Assembly (NCBI GenBank): GCA_050873765.1
Contig: JBNMJK010000021.1
Location: 1-36,407, forward strand
Direction: 5' to 3'
Source: Sodaliphilus sp050873765
Lineage (GTDB): Bacteria > Bacteroidota > Bacteroidia > Bacteroidales > Muribaculaceae
DNA: 36,407 nucleotides
Shown here: piece after piece, positions 7,457 through 17,844 of the stretch
How the letters are laid out: every line of letters begins with the position of its first letter
How positions within the stretch are numbered: position 1 is the first letter of the stretch
Notes under the pieces: model-generated
The model's database searches: none
The model's input: the letters and a program-made list of their open reading frames with translations, nothing else
Told to the model about the DNA's origin: nothing
Translations under genes and position numbers: made by a program

Positions 7457-10400
7457 TTGGAAAAATTATTTAGAAAAATATCATTTTGTGTGGTGGTGTG
7501 TGTGATGAGCGTTTCATTCGCACTGAGTTTTTATGTGGTGGCACAGACGCAAGCCACTACACCAGAGAAGAAGTTCACGCCACCACCCACAGTTGCGCCC
7601 GACAAGAGCGTGAATAAAGCATCAAAGGACTCTTTTGATTTGCCTTACGGCGTGCAGGACAAATTGGCTGATTCTTATGATGGGCTTCAATTTGTGCAGC
7701 CACCAACAGATTTGAAAACACCGTCGAATATCACCACCACAGCTGAGTTTGACCCCGAAACCGGCCACTACGTGGTGCATACCCGTGTTGGTGACAATGA
7801 TATTGTTACTCCGTTTATTCTGTCTCCTGACGAGTACAACGATATTGCGCTCCGCCAGTCGATGCAAGAATACTATCGGCAGAAAAATAGTGAAACCATA
7901 GAGAAGAAGAAAAACCAGCCATTCAACTTCTTGGATATGCAGTTCGGCCTTGGCCCGTTGGAGTCGGTGTTCGGCCCAGGTGGTGTGCAGTTGAAAACCA
8001 CCGGTACGCTGAACATCAATATGGGTGTAAAGAGCAACAAGACTGATAATCCGGCACTATCAGTGGCGGCTCGACGTAAAACCTATTTCGACTTCGACCA
8101 GAAGATTCAAGCTACAATCGCAGCCTCGGTGGGCGACAAGATGAAGTTTAACATGTCGTATAACACCGACGCTACTTTTGATTTCGACAACAAGAACCTC
8201 AAACTTGCTTATGAGGGTAAGGAGGATGAGATTATTAAGAGCATTGAAGCTGGTAATGTGAGTATGACCACAGGCTCGTCGCTCATTCGTGGTAGTGCCG
8301 CCCTTTTTGGCTTGAAGGCAAAACTTCAATTTGGCAAGCTCACAGCCACCGCCCTTGTGTCGCAGCAAAACTCACAGACTCAGACTGTGAACACAAAAGG
8401 TGGCGCACAAACCACATCGTTCTACATTACGGCCGATAATTACGACCAGAACCGAAATTTCTTCTTGTCGCACTTCTTCCGTGACAATTACGACACTTGG
8501 TGCTCGAAATTGCCTCTTGTGTCGTCGGGTATTAATATCACCCGTGTGGAGGTGTGGGTTACAAATAAGCGAGGCAATTTTAATGAGTCGCGTAATATTG
8601 TGGCTTTTGCCGACTTGGGTGAAAATAGCCATTTGTGCAACAGTCACTGGACTACAGATGGGGGAGATGTAAACCCTTCCAACTCATCAAATAATGAAAT
8701 CACAGAAATAAAGAACAACTATCCAGATGCGCGCGACATTAGTCTGGCTTCTTCGGCATTGAAGCCTCTTGAAGCTTATGGCGTGGAAGGCGGTAAGGAT
8801 TATGAGAAGATTGAGCAGGCACGCTTGCTTTCATCGTCGGAGTATTCGGTGAACACTTCGCTTGGATATATCACACTCAACTCTGCCCTTAATCCTGATG
8901 AAGTGCTGGCTGTGGCATTCCAATATACCTATAAAGGAAAAACTTATCAGGTGGGTGAGTTTTCTGCCGACATCGACAATACTTCCAATTCACTCTATGT
9001 GAAAATGCTTAAAGGCACTACCACTTCCCCTCAATTGCCAATTTGGCATTTGATGATGAAGAATGTTTACTCATTGGGTGCTTATCAAATTCAATCCACC
9101 AACTTTAAGTTCGACATTAAGTATCTTTCCGACACCACAGGCACGGAATTGAACTATATACCTGAAGGGCCTATCAATGGTAAACCCTTACTTCAGGTGA
9201 TGAACCTTGACCGATTGGATGCCAATAAGGAACCTAACGTAGATGGCCGATTCGATTTCCTTGAGGGCTATACCGTGGTGGCTTCTAAAGGCAGGGTGAT
9301 ATTTCCTGTGGTTGAGCCTTTTGGCAGTCATTTGAAAAAAATGATGGGCGGCGACGCCATTGCTGACAAATACGTCTATCAAGAACTTTACGACTGCACA
9401 CTACCTGTGGCTCGGCAGTATTCCGACAAGAATAAATTCGTGATGACGGGTGAGTACCAGGCTTCGGCTGGCAATGTGATTAGGCTTAATGCCATGAATG
9501 TGCCCCGAGGTTCGGTTGTGGTGACCGCTGGTGGCGTTACGCTCACTGAAAATAGCGACTACACTGTGGATTATAATATGGGTACGGTGACCATCACCAA
9601 CCAAAGCATTATCGATGCAGGAACCAGCATCAGCGTGTCGATGGAAAACCAATCTACATTCAGCATGCAGCGCAAAAGTCTGCTGGGCCTTGATTTAGAC
9701 TATGCTTTCAATAAAGATTTCCATGTGGGTGCCACTGTGATGCACTATGGCGAGAAGGCGCTTACTGAAAAGGTGTCGATTGGCGATGAGTTGGTCAATA
9801 ATACTATTTGGGGTGCCAATGTGTCGTATAAAACCAACTTTATGTGGCTCACCAATTTGCTGAACAAAATACCCACGGTGAATGCCACGGCTCCATCTTC
9901 CTTTAACTTCAAGGGAGAATTTGCACAGCTTATTCCTCATAAGGCTTCCACTGGCTCAAATGCCGGTAGCTCTTATATCGACGATTTTGAGTCCACGCAG
10001 TCGGGCATTGACTTGCGGTCGCCTTACTCCTGGTTCTTGGCCTCTACGCCTTACGACCCCAGTTCAGGTGCGCTTTTCCCTGAGGCAGGTTTGGCCAATA
10101 ATGTGGACTATGGCAAGAACCGCGCATTGCTTTCTTGGTATCATATCGACCGTCTTTTCACACAGCGTAATTCATCGCTGGTGCCTGGGTATATCAAGAA
10201 TGATGTGGCACAGCTCTCTAATCCATACGTCCGCGAGATTCCTTACAGCGAAGTATTTCCGGGAAGGGAACTCAACTATGGAGAGTCATCTATTATTCAA
10301 ACGCTCAACCTGTCGTTTTATCCGCAGGAGCGTGGCCCTTACAACCTTGATGCGCAGAACCTTGATGCAAGTGGCAATTTGCTCAATCCCGAGAAGCGCT

Positions 10401-13400
10401 GGGGCGGTATCATGAGAAAACTTGACAACACCAACTTTGAATCCTCAAATATTGAGTATATCCAATTCTGGATGCTTGACCCGTTCCTCGACCAGAACGC
10501 TGATAACCGCGAAGGTGGTGACCTTTATTTCAACTTGGGCGAAGTGAGCGAGGATATTCTGAAAGATGGCTTAAAATCGTATGAAAATGGTTTGCCTGCT
10601 GATGGCGACACCACTTTCATTAAGAAAACGGTGTGGGGAAAGGTTTCCACGCAGTCGTCGATGAGTTATGCTTTCGACACAAGCTCAGATTCCCGTATCC
10701 GTCAGGATGTGGGTTTGAATGGCTTGAGCACGGCAGAGGAAAAGGAATATCCCACTTATCGCGATTATGTACAGTCGCTTCGCAGAGTGCTCCCCGACAC
10801 CACTATTGCCAAGATGGAAGAAGATCCATTCTCACCAATCAACGACCCTGGTGGTGATAACTATCATTTCTATCGTGGGTATGACTACGATCAGGCTAAA
10901 ATGGGAATCCTTGACCGCTATAAGCGATACAATGGCACTGAAGGTAACTCTCTCTCCCCGACAGATGCCTCCGACCCGCTGTATCAGTCGGCAAGAAGTG
11001 TACCTGATGTGGAGGACATCAATCAAGACAACACACTGAACGAATACGAGCGTTATTTCCAATATAGAGTTTCTATCCGCCCAGAAGATCTTGTGGTGGG
11101 CAAAAATTATATAGTGGACAAGCAGGAGCTGAGTGTCACCACGCGTGATGGCAAAAAAACGCCAATTGTGTGGTATCAGTTCAGTATTCCTTTGCGTGAC
11201 TATGAAAAAAAGGTTGGCTCTATCAATGACTTTTCTACCATTCGTTTCATTCGAATGTTTATGACCGACTTTAAGAAGCCAACCCACCTGCGTTTCGCTA
11301 CTCTTGAACTTGTGAGAGGCGAATGGCGTAACTATGACTATAATCCTGATGTCCGCACCAATCAGCCGGCTGAGGGTTCGCTTACGGTAAACACCGTTAA
11401 TATCGAGGAGAATGCTACACGCGAGCCCGTGAGCTATGTTTTGCCTCCTGGCGTAAGCAGAATTGTCGATTCCGGACAATCTCAAATCACGCAGTTGAAT
11501 GAGCAGTCGATGCAAATAAAGGTGGAGCAATTGAAAACAGGTGAGGCACGTGGCGTGTATCGTAACACTTCACTTGACTTGCGCACCTACAAGCGCTTGC
11601 AAATGTTTGTGCACAATGAGGCGCTTATTGGTGATGCCACAAATCTTCGTGATGGCGATGTGTCGCTCTTCTTGCGCCTTGGAACCGATGCGAAGAACAA
11701 CTATTATGAGTATGAAATTCCAATGGCTGTGACTGCTCCAGGAAAATATAATACTAACAGCTCCAGTGACCGCGAAAAAGTGTGGCCCACCAGCAATATG
11801 CTCAACCTTAATCTTGATGTACTTACTGACGTGAAGAAGAATAGGAATGCACAGAAAATGGCTGGCGTAGGCGACGTGTCGTACTATACGCGTTACTCTG
11901 AGCCTGATCCCAATAATCCTAACGACAAGGTGACCGTTTTGGGTAACCCCTCGTTGAGCGATGTGCGTGTGATTATGGTGGGTGTTCGTAATAGGGCCAC
12001 TACCACTAAGGAGTGTACGGTGTGGGTTGACGAACTCCGCGTCACTGATTTTAATCAAGAAGGCGGCTGGGCAGCCAAGGTTGATGCTAATCTGAACTTG
12101 AGCGACATAGCCACAGTGAATTTTGGTTATCATAAGGAAACCACTGGTTTTGGCTCGGTGAACCAGAGTTTGCAGGACCGCAGAATGGACGAATATAACA
12201 ATGTGAATGTAGCTGTGCAAGTGGATTTGGGCAGGTTCTTACCTGAAAAAGCTAAATTGAAGGCACCTGTCTATTACTCTTACACCAATCAGAAAACCAC
12301 ACCCAAATATAATCCAAAAGATAAGGACGTGCTGCTGAAGGACGCTATCGACCTTTGTGCCGATAAGCACCAGCGCGACTCAATCAGTGATTTTTCTGTT
12401 ACCCGAAAAGTGACGAAGAGTTTTTCTGTGTCGGGGTTGAAATTTGATGTGAAGAGCAAGAATCCTATGCCATGGGATCCGGCCAACTTCACTTTCAGCT
12501 ACTCGTTCAACAAACAGCACAATTCAGACCCGAACAACTCGTATGAGAACACGAATGACTATCGTGGCAGTTTCCAGTATAGCTGGACACCTTATTCAAA
12601 GCCATTCAAGCCGTTTAATAAGATGATCAGCGCCAAGAACAAAAACATGAAGTTCTTCCGCGAATGGGAATTCCACTGGCTGCCTTCATCGCTGTCGTTC
12701 AATACCAACATCTCACGCTACTATTACGAGCAGCAAACACGAAATCAGACCGATGCCGACATCGTTCTGCCTGTGTCTGTGAGTAAGAATTTCCTGTGGG
12801 ACCGTCAGTTTGCTTTGAGCTGGAATTTCACCAAATCGTTTAGCGTGTCGATCAACACCAATACCACAGCCCATATTCTTGAGCCTGTGGGTCAGGTGAA
12901 TAAAAAACTGTTCCCCGATCGCTACCGCGACTGGCGCGACTCTGTGTGGACGAGTATCAAGGACTTGGGAACGCCTTGGGCCTATAACCAGACCTTTAAT
13001 GCCACATACAAAGCTCCATTCTCCTCCATTCCTGTGCTGAGTTTTATTTCAGCCAACGCAAGCTATAATGCCACTTATCATTGGGATCGTGGCACCACGC
13101 TCGACGGTGTGGTGTCGGGCAATACGATTGCCAATCAAGCCACATTGAATTTCGACACACGGTGGGATTTCAATCAGCTCTATAATAAAATTCCTTATTT
13201 GAAGGACGTGAATAAGCGCTTCTCCAGTTCGTCGAACTCAAATTCAGCGTGGGGTAAAAACACTCGCCAGAGTAGAAGCAGTCGCAAGAAGCCAAAGCGG
13301 TTGGAGCGCACCCTGAAACTGAATCCTGACTCTTCGCTTATGATTAAGCACGGCTTAAATGTGCAAAATGTGACGGTAACCGCTCGCACTACCGATGGTA

Positions 13401-14950
13401 AGAGATTTCAAGTGAAATACAAGGTGAAGGATAATAACAATGTGGAAATTCTCAATAAGGGCGACCAAAACATTAAGTTTACCATTGTAGAAGTGCTTGC
13501 CGATGAGAAAAAGTCGTTCTGGTCGGAGTTTGGCCAGTATAGCACACGGTTTTTGATGAGTGTTCGTTCGGTGAATGTGAAATTCCGCAACACACGTCAG
13601 TTGTCTCTTCCTCAATTCATACCCGACATTGGCGATATTTTCGGGCAAAGCACACACTACGATGTGATGGCTCCTGGTCTTGACTTCGCGTTTGGCTTTA
13701 CTGATGAGTCGTATATCCAAAAAGCAAAAGACAGAGGGTGGTTGCTATGCGATCAGAATATGACATCTCCTGCTATCTACAGCAGAACTCAAGAGTTTAG
13801 CGCAGAAATTCAGCTTGAGCCTATTAGGGGATTGAAAATCACCCTTACAGGCAATAGAACTGATAACCGCACTAACCAGCTTCAATTCATGTACGACGAC
13901 ATGACCACTTTGTATTCTGGTAGCTACACCAAGACCCATGTGGCCATAGCTTCGGCCCTTCGTGGTGTGAGTTCAAAAGATGGATATAGAAGTGCGGCAT
14001 TTGATAAATTCCTTGCCAACATTCCAATCGTGGCACAGCGCATTGAAAGTAAATATAGTGGTGTGAACTATCCTGATGCGGGATTCATTAAGGGCTCTGT
14101 GTATGCAGGCAAACCTTTCGATCCCAAAAACGGAACCGTCAGCACCACCAGTAGTGATGTTCTTATTCCAGCATTTGTGGCTGCTTATTCAGGGAAAAAT
14201 GCCAAATCAGTGACACTTAATCCATTCCCAGGATTGAGCTCAATACTTCCTAACTGGCGTCTGACTTATGATGGGCTTTCTAAATTGCCTTTCTTTAAGA
14301 AGCACTTTAAGAGCTTCACGCTAAGTCACGCTTACCAATGCACGTATTCGGTGGGTTCATTCTCAAGTTACAGCGACTGGGTTTCGGTTTTAGGTGATTT
14401 GGGTTTCTCGCAAGATGCGCTTTCAGGCAACCCTTTCCCGTCGTCGCCTTATAATATTTCATCGGTAACGATTACAGAAAAGTTTGCTCCTCTGATTGGT
14501 GTGAATGCTACGATGAACAACAACATCACATTCAATGCAGAGTATCGCGACAGTCGTACCCTGTCGCTCAATTCCTCAGCCGGACAGCTTGTTGAAACCA
14601 GCACAAAATCATTCGTGATTGGCGCAGGCTACAAGATTGCCAACTTTAACACCGTGCTGAAAATGAAGAATAAGCAGAAGGGGGTGAGCAATGACTTAAC
14701 GCTGAATTTCGATTTTCAGTTCAATAACAACACAGCTCTTATCCGTAAAATACTTGATGGTACGGCACAGCCAACCAGTGGCACGCGCACGCTTGGCATT
14801 AATTTCACCGCTAATTATGTGATGAGCAAACGAGTGACGCTTGGTGCTTATTTCGACTATCAAGTGAACACTCCACTTGTTTCCACAAGCTCTTACCCTA
14901 CCACGAATAGCAACTATGGCATATCCATTAATATGTCGCTCGCTAAGTAG
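7457..14950 (+). CDS. sprA: SprA/Sov, outer-membrane translocon of the type IX secretion system
   Basis: A single 2497-residue ORF, close to the ~2,500 residues typical of Porphyromonas Sov and near Flavobacterium SprA. In the family this forms a very large single-chain outer-membrane barrel that exports T9SS cargo. The start is a TTG, chosen because MEKLFRKISFCVVVCVMSVS gives a complete signal peptide with a charged n-region; the first ATG (residue 17) would remove it. The family N-terminal region NFLDMQFGLGPLESVFGPG occurs near residue 157, and the rest is rich in Asn, Ser, Tyr and alternating beta-strand patterns up to the C-terminal strand ending NMSLAK. It follows ruvA by 38 bases and is probably cotranscribed with it. 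No other T9SS gene and no clear T9SS C-terminal sorting domain was seen here. Confidence 0.93.
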   Translation: MEKLFRKISFCVVVCVMSVSFALSFYVVAQTQATTPEKKFTPPPTVAPDKSVNKASKDSFDLPYGVQDKLADSYDGLQFVQPPTDLKTPSNITTTAEFDPETGHYVVHTRVGDNDIVTPFILSPDEYNDIALRQSMQEYYRQKNSETIEKKKNQPFNFLDMQFGLGPLESVFGPGGVQLKTTGTLNINMGVKSNKTDNPALSVAARRKTYFDFDQKIQATIAASVGDKMKFNMSYNTDATFDFDNKNLKLAYEGKEDEIIKSIEAGNVSMTTGSSLIRGSAALFGLKAKLQFGKLTATALVSQQNSQTQTVNTKGGAQTTSFYITADNYDQNRNFFLSHFFRDNYDTWCSKLPLVSSGINITRVEVWVTNKRGNFNESRNIVAFADLGENSHLCNSHWTTDGGDVNPSNSSNNEITEIKNNYPDARDISLASSALKPLEAYGVEGGKDYEKIEQARLLSSSEYSVNTSLGYITLNSALNPDEVLAVAFQYTYKGKTYQVGEFSADIDNTSNSLYVKMLKGTTTSPQLPIWHLMMKNVYSLGAYQIQSTNFKFDIKYLSDTTGTELNYIPEGPINGKPLLQVMNLDRLDANKEPNVDGRFDFLEGYTVVASKGRVIFPVVEPFGSHLKKMMGGDAIADKYVYQELYDCTLPVARQYSDKNKFVMTGEYQASAGNVIRLNAMNVPRGSVVVTAGGVTLTENSDYTVDYNMGTVTITNQSIIDAGTSISVSMENQSTFSMQRKSLLGLDLDYAFNKDFHVGATVMHYGEKALTEKVSIGDELVNNTIWGANVSYKTNFMWLTNLLNKIPTVNATAPSSFNFKGEFAQLIPHKASTGSNAGSSYIDDFESTQSGIDLRSPYSWFLASTPYDPSSGALFPEAGLANNVDYGKNRALLSWYHIDRLFTQRNSSLVPGYIKNDVAQLSNPYVREIPYSEVFPGRELNYGESSIIQTLNLSFYPQERGPYNLDAQNLDASGNLLNPEKRWGGIMRKLDNTNFESSNIEYIQFWMLDPFLDQNADNREGGDLYFNLGEVSEDILKDGLKSYENGLPADGDTTFIKKTVWGKVSTQSSMSYAFDTSSDSRIRQDVGLNGLSTAEEKEYPTYRDYVQSLRRVLPDTTIAKMEEDPFSPINDPGGDNYHFYRGYDYDQAKMGILDRYKRYNGTEGNSLSPTDASDPLYQSARSVPDVEDINQDNTLNEYERYFQYRVSIRPEDLVVGKNYIVDKQELSVTTRDGKKTPIVWYQFSIPLRDYEKKVGSINDFSTIRFIRMFMTDFKKPTHLRFATLELVRGEWRNYDYNPDVRTNQPAEGSLTVNTVNIEENATREPVSYVLPPGVSRIVDSGQSQITQLNEQSMQIKVEQLKTGEARGVYRNTSLDLRTYKRLQMFVHNEALIGDATNLRDGDVSLFLRLGTDAKNNYYEYEIPMAVTAPGKYNTNSSSDREKVWPTSNMLNLNLDVLTDVKKNRNAQKMAGVGDVSYYTRYSEPDPNNPNDKVTVLGNPSLSDVRVIMVGVRNRATTTKECTVWVDELRVTDFNQEGGWAAKVDANLNLSDIATVNFGYHKETTGFGSVNQSLQDRRMDEYNNVNVAVQVDLGRFLPEKAKLKAPVYYSYTNQKTTPKYNPKDKDVLLKDAIDLCADKHQRDSISDFSVTRKVTKSFSVSGLKFDVKSKNPMPWDPANFTFSYSFNKQHNSDPNNSYENTNDYRGSFQYSWTPYSKPFKPFNKMISAKNKNMKFFREWEFHWLPSSLSFNTNISRYYYEQQTRNQTDADIVLPVSVSKNFLWDRQFALSWNFTKSFSVSINTNTTAHILEPVGQVNKKLFPDRYRDWRDSVWTSIKDLGTPWAYNQTFNATYKAPFSSIPVLSFISANASYNATYHWDRGTTLDGVVSGNTIANQATLNFDTRWDFNQLYNKIPYLKDVNKRFSSSSNSNSAWGKNTRQSRSSRKKPKRLERTLKLNPDSSLMIKHGLNVQNVTVTARTTDGKRFQVKYKVKDNNNVEILNKGDQNIKFTIVEVLADEKKSFWSEFGQYSTRFLMSVRSVNVKFRNTRQLSLPQFIPDIGDIFGQSTHYDVMAPGLDFAFGFTDESYIQKAKDRGWLLCDQNMTSPAIYSRTQEFSAEIQLEPIRGLKITLTGNRTDNRTNQLQFMYDDMTTLYSGSYTKTHVAIASALRGVSSKDGYRSAAFDKFLANIPIVAQRIESKYSGVNYPDAGFIKGSVYAGKPFDPKNGTVSTTSSDVLIPAFVAAYSGKNAKSVTLNPFPGLSSILPNWRLTYDGLSKLPFFKKHFKSFTLSHAYQCTYSVGSFSSYSDWVSVLGDLGFSQDALSGNPFPSSPYNISSVTITEKFAPLIGVNATMNNNITFNAEYRDSRTLSLNSSAGQLVETSTKSFVIGAGYKIANFNTVLKMKNKQKGVSNDLTLNFDFQFNNNTALIRKILDGTAQPTSGTRTLGINFTANYVMSKRVTLGAYFDYQVNTPLVSTSSYPTTNSNYGISINMSLAK

Positions 14951-15157
14951 GTAGCGATAATGCCTTAGTGGATATTGTGTGAAGTCATAGGCAATATGGG
15001 TGATTTTAGCGTCTCCTCGAGGTCGAAAGGATTGATTTCTTTGCTATATTAGGTAAAGATTCCCTAAATTTGATTAATTTTGCATTTAATATTAGTGTGG
15101 CCCGTCGATGTGATGGCTACGATTGGAGTATGATAACAACATCAATATTATAATTAT
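14951..15157 (+). promoter_or_regulatory. Intergenic region with a weak promoter candidate for the 15158 gene
   Basis: 207 bases without a gene. TAATTTTGC at 15075-15083 fits the -7 consensus, but no TTTG lies about 20 bases upstream. There is a CCTCGAGG palindrome near 15014 but no convincing terminator for sprA. Confidence 0.3.
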
Positions 15158-15532
15158 ATGCAAGAAGAATTAAAGACAAAGTTGTCAAAAGACCCTAATG
15201 GTTTGCTCACTTATGAGTATATTGCAAACAATATCGGTTCTGTTGATAATATGATGCCTGAACTGGTGGAGAATATGATTATGGTAGATAAGACAGGTCA
15301 GTTTGTGGTCAGCACAGCACGTTACCTTAATGCTATTGACCCTAAAAAATTCGCCGATAGCATCGACAGACTAATTAAGGCGGCCATTGAAAAAGATCGC
15401 GACAGGGTTTACCTTGGCGACTTGGCAGCATCAATTTGGGGGACTGACTATAAGGAACATGCTGAGGAGCTGAAGGCTTCCGACGATAATTTCCGCAGAA
15501 TTTACAAGCGTCTTTATCCTGTGGGTATGTAA
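15158..15532 (+). CDS. Small uncharacterised protein, probably cytoplasmic
   Basis: 124 residues, no signal peptide or membrane segment, mixed charge and helical in appearance. The N-terminal third (LSKDPNGLLTYEYIANNIGS) and middle (MVDKTGQFVVSTARYLNAIDP) look like a compact alpha/beta domain, and the C-terminus (NFRRIYKRLYPVGM) is basic. I do not recognise the family and see no catalytic motif. It stands alone between sprA and the cyclophilin gene with 207 bases before and 53 after, and has its own candidate promoter. Normal codon use and a clean ATG support a real gene. Confidence 0.8.
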   Translation: MQEELKTKLSKDPNGLLTYEYIANNIGSVDNMMPELVENMIMVDKTGQFVVSTARYLNAIDPKKFADSIDRLIKAAIEKDRDRVYLGDLAASIWGTDYKEHAEELKASDDNFRRIYKRLYPVGM

Positions 15533-15585
15533 TCACATGTTTTTAGTTTTGCTATAAATTATAAGCAGCTACCTACACATAATAG

Positions 15586-16437
15586 ATGCTGAATTTTTCT
15601 AAATCACTTATTATATTCACAATTAGTGCCCTGTTCTTTTATTCAGAACTGGGCGCTCAAGTAAATATGGATAATAAAATGACCAATATCAAAGAAACTA
15701 AAGTGGCTCTTGAAACTTCTTTGGGCAGAATCGTTGTGAAATTATATAACGACACTCCAAAACATCGCGACAATTTTTTGAAGGTGGTGCGCGACAGTGT
15801 GTATAACGGTGTGCTCTTTCACAGAGTAATTAAGGATTTTATGATTCAGACAGGTGACCCGAGTTCGAAGACCGCAACACCTGACCAGCAACTCGGTTCT
15901 GGCGATTTGGGCTACACTGTGGAAGCTGAGTTTGTTTATCCTAAATATTTCCATAAAAAAGGTGCTCTTGCAGCTGCCCGAACCGGTGATGCTGTGAATC
16001 CAGAGCGCCGTAGCAGTGCCTCGCAGTTTTATATTGTTACAGGCAAGACGTATTCTCCTCAACAAGTAGGTCTGATGGAACAGCGTATGGCGGAGCAGAA
16101 GAAAGAAGATATTTTCAGCGGCATGGTTAGGGAAAGGGTGGATTCTATCCGAAAAATGCAGGCTGCCGGCGATACGCTTGGACTGGAGGAACTCCAAAAT
16201 GAACTGATAGCATTGACTGAGGCTGAATATGCTAAAAACCCAGTGAAATTTACCGACGAGCAGATGAAAGCCTACACCACCGTGGGCGGCACACCCCATC
16301 TCGATGGCCAGTACACCGTGTTCGGAGAAGTGGTAGAGGGAATGGATGTAGTGGATAAGATTCAACAGGCAACTACTGGTCCTTCCGACCGCCCGATTGA
16401 CGACATTAAGATTATTTCAGCCAAAGTGATTGAATAA
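15586..16437 (+). CDS. Periplasmic cyclophilin-type peptidyl-prolyl cis-trans isomerase
   Basis: 283 residues. It catalyses cis-trans isomerisation of Xaa-Pro bonds. A signal peptide is visible (hydrophobic IIFTISALFFY, cleavage near GAQ at residue ~25). The cyclophilin domain starts at about 37 (VALETSLGRIVVKLYND) and carries the active-site Phe78-His79-Arg80 (LFHRVIKDFMIQTGD) and SSASQFYIVTGK. After that comes a charged insertion of about 65 residues (roughly 165-230) before the final strands (GQYTVFGEVVEGMDVVDKI), longer than in minimal bacterial cyclophilins. The M16 peptidase gene follows after 23 bases, suggesting cotranscription. TAGTTTTG at 15544-15551 is a weak -7 candidate. Confidence 0.93.
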   Translation: MLNFSKSLIIFTISALFFYSELGAQVNMDNKMTNIKETKVALETSLGRIVVKLYNDTPKHRDNFLKVVRDSVYNGVLFHRVIKDFMIQTGDPSSKTATPDQQLGSGDLGYTVEAEFVYPKYFHKKGALAAARTGDAVNPERRSSASQFYIVTGKTYSPQQVGLMEQRMAEQKKEDIFSGMVRERVDSIRKMQAAGDTLGLEELQNELIALTEAEYAKNPVKFTDEQMKAYTTVGGTPHLDGQYTVFGEVVEGMDVVDKIQQATTGPSDRPIDDIKIISAKVIE

Positions 16438-16460
16438 CATAATAACCACAGAATATCGCC

Positions 16461-17699
16461 ATGATTTCATTTAACACTTATCGATTGCACAATGGCCTTC
16501 GTTTGTTGCATTATTTCGACAAAAATACGCAGATGGTGGCACTAAATCTCCTGTATGATGTGGGATCGAAAGACGAGAGCCCCGCTGCTACCGGGCTGGC
16601 TCATTTGTTTGAGCATTTAATGTTCACTGGCTCGAAGCACGCCTCCAATTTTGATGAACCGCTACAAGCTGCAGGTGGCAATAGTAATGCATGGACCAGT
16701 GTGGACATGACAAATTATTATGAAACGCTTCCGGCTCATAATGTGGAAACCGCTTTCAGGCTTGAGGCCGACCGACTGCGGAATTTGAATCTCACTGATG
16801 AGAGCATCGACACTCAGAAAAAAGTGGTGATTGAGGAGTTTAAGCAGCGCTGTTTAAATGTGCCATATGGCGATTTCCATCATATAAGCAGTAGCCTTGC
16901 ATATAAAGTTCACCCTTATCGCTGGCCAACAATCGGACTGAGTGTTGATGACATCAAAAATGCCTCTCACGAAGAGATTAAAACCTTCTTTAATCGCCAC
17001 TACGCCGTGAACAATTTAATTCTTTGTGTATCGGGCAAAGTTGATTTCCAGCAGGCTGTAATGCTTGCCGAAAAGTGGTTTGGCGATTTTGAGCCAGCCG
17101 ACATTCCTGCCAGACATTTACCTCAAGAACCTGTGCAGAACGAACAGCGGTTTTTGTCGGTTAAAAGAAATGTGCCTAAAAACGTGATATCAATGATGTA
17201 TCACATGTGTGGCAGAGGTGGTGCTGATTATCAGGCTTGCGATATGCTGAGTGATGTGTTGTCGAATGGTCTGTCGTCGCGTTTCTATAGGAATGTGCTG
17301 GTAAAGACTGGAATTTTCTCCGAGCTGGACGCGTCGGTTACGGGTACTTATGATCCAGGACTTTTCATAGTGCGGGCACATTTGTCAGATGGCGTCACTT
17401 TTAATCAGGCACAAGATGCTATCAATGCCGAGCTTGACAATTTCCTTCGCGAAGGCGTCACTGCGCATGAAATGGAAAAGTGTGCCAATAAATATGAATC
17501 TACCCAGTTATTCTCCAATATCTCTTATGCGAAAAAGGCTGTGCAACTTTGCCAGTATGAACTGCTCAGTGAGGCTGCCGATATAAATAGAGAGGTGGAA
17601 AAATACCGAAATATCACGCAAGAAGGCTTGATGCATGTGGCAGAAAAATTGCTGAGTCCCGACAATTGCTCTATTCTTTATTATGGTCCTGATGCATAG
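16461..17699 (+). CDS. M16 family zinc metallopeptidase
   Basis: 412 residues, pitrilysin/insulinase clan. The inverted zinc motif HxxEH is His48-Leu-Phe-Glu51-His52 within GLAHLFEHLMFTGS, and the third ligand is the Glu at 125 or 126 (KKVVIEEFKQR). The catalytic N-terminal M16 domain covers ~1-200. The second M16 half (~205-412) lacks the zinc motif, as expected. Both halves being on one chain resembles the bacterial single-gene M16B proteins, which usually form homodimers. No signal peptide is visible, so it is probably cytoplasmic, unlike the exported cyclophilin 23 bases upstream. The substrate cannot be told; small peptides are typical for the family. Confidence 0.94.
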   Translation: MISFNTYRLHNGLRLLHYFDKNTQMVALNLLYDVGSKDESPAATGLAHLFEHLMFTGSKHASNFDEPLQAAGGNSNAWTSVDMTNYYETLPAHNVETAFRLEADRLRNLNLTDESIDTQKKVVIEEFKQRCLNVPYGDFHHISSSLAYKVHPYRWPTIGLSVDDIKNASHEEIKTFFNRHYAVNNLILCVSGKVDFQQAVMLAEKWFGDFEPADIPARHLPQEPVQNEQRFLSVKRNVPKNVISMMYHMCGRGGADYQACDMLSDVLSNGLSSRFYRNVLVKTGIFSELDASVTGTYDPGLFIVRAHLSDGVTFNQAQDAINAELDNFLREGVTAHEMEKCANKYESTQLFSNISYAKKAVQLCQYELLSEAADINREVEKYRNITQEGLMHVAEKLLSPDNCSILYYGPDA

Positions 17700-17792
17700 A
17701 GGGTAGTGGATTTGGTGATGTTTCATAACTGAAATTCGGTGATATATGGCAAAAAAAAATCATAAAAAGGCATTGGATTCTGATTTTTTTTG

Positions 17793-17800
17793 TAAATTTG
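17793..17800 (+). promoter_or_regulatory. Probable -7 box for the DUF349 gene
   Basis: TAAATTTG fits the Bacteroidota -7 consensus 44 bases before the ATG at 17845. The nearest -33 candidate (ATTG at 17772-17775) is only 17 bases upstream, so the match is partial. Confidence 0.4.
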
Positions 17801-17844
17801 AAATCTATTAATATGTTGGCCATAGGTCATTAATAAGTATCATT

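Noticed and set aside
10832..12220. Two long minus-strand frames inside sprA
   Set aside because: No start context or recognisable domains; both are shadows of a continuous SprA reading frame.
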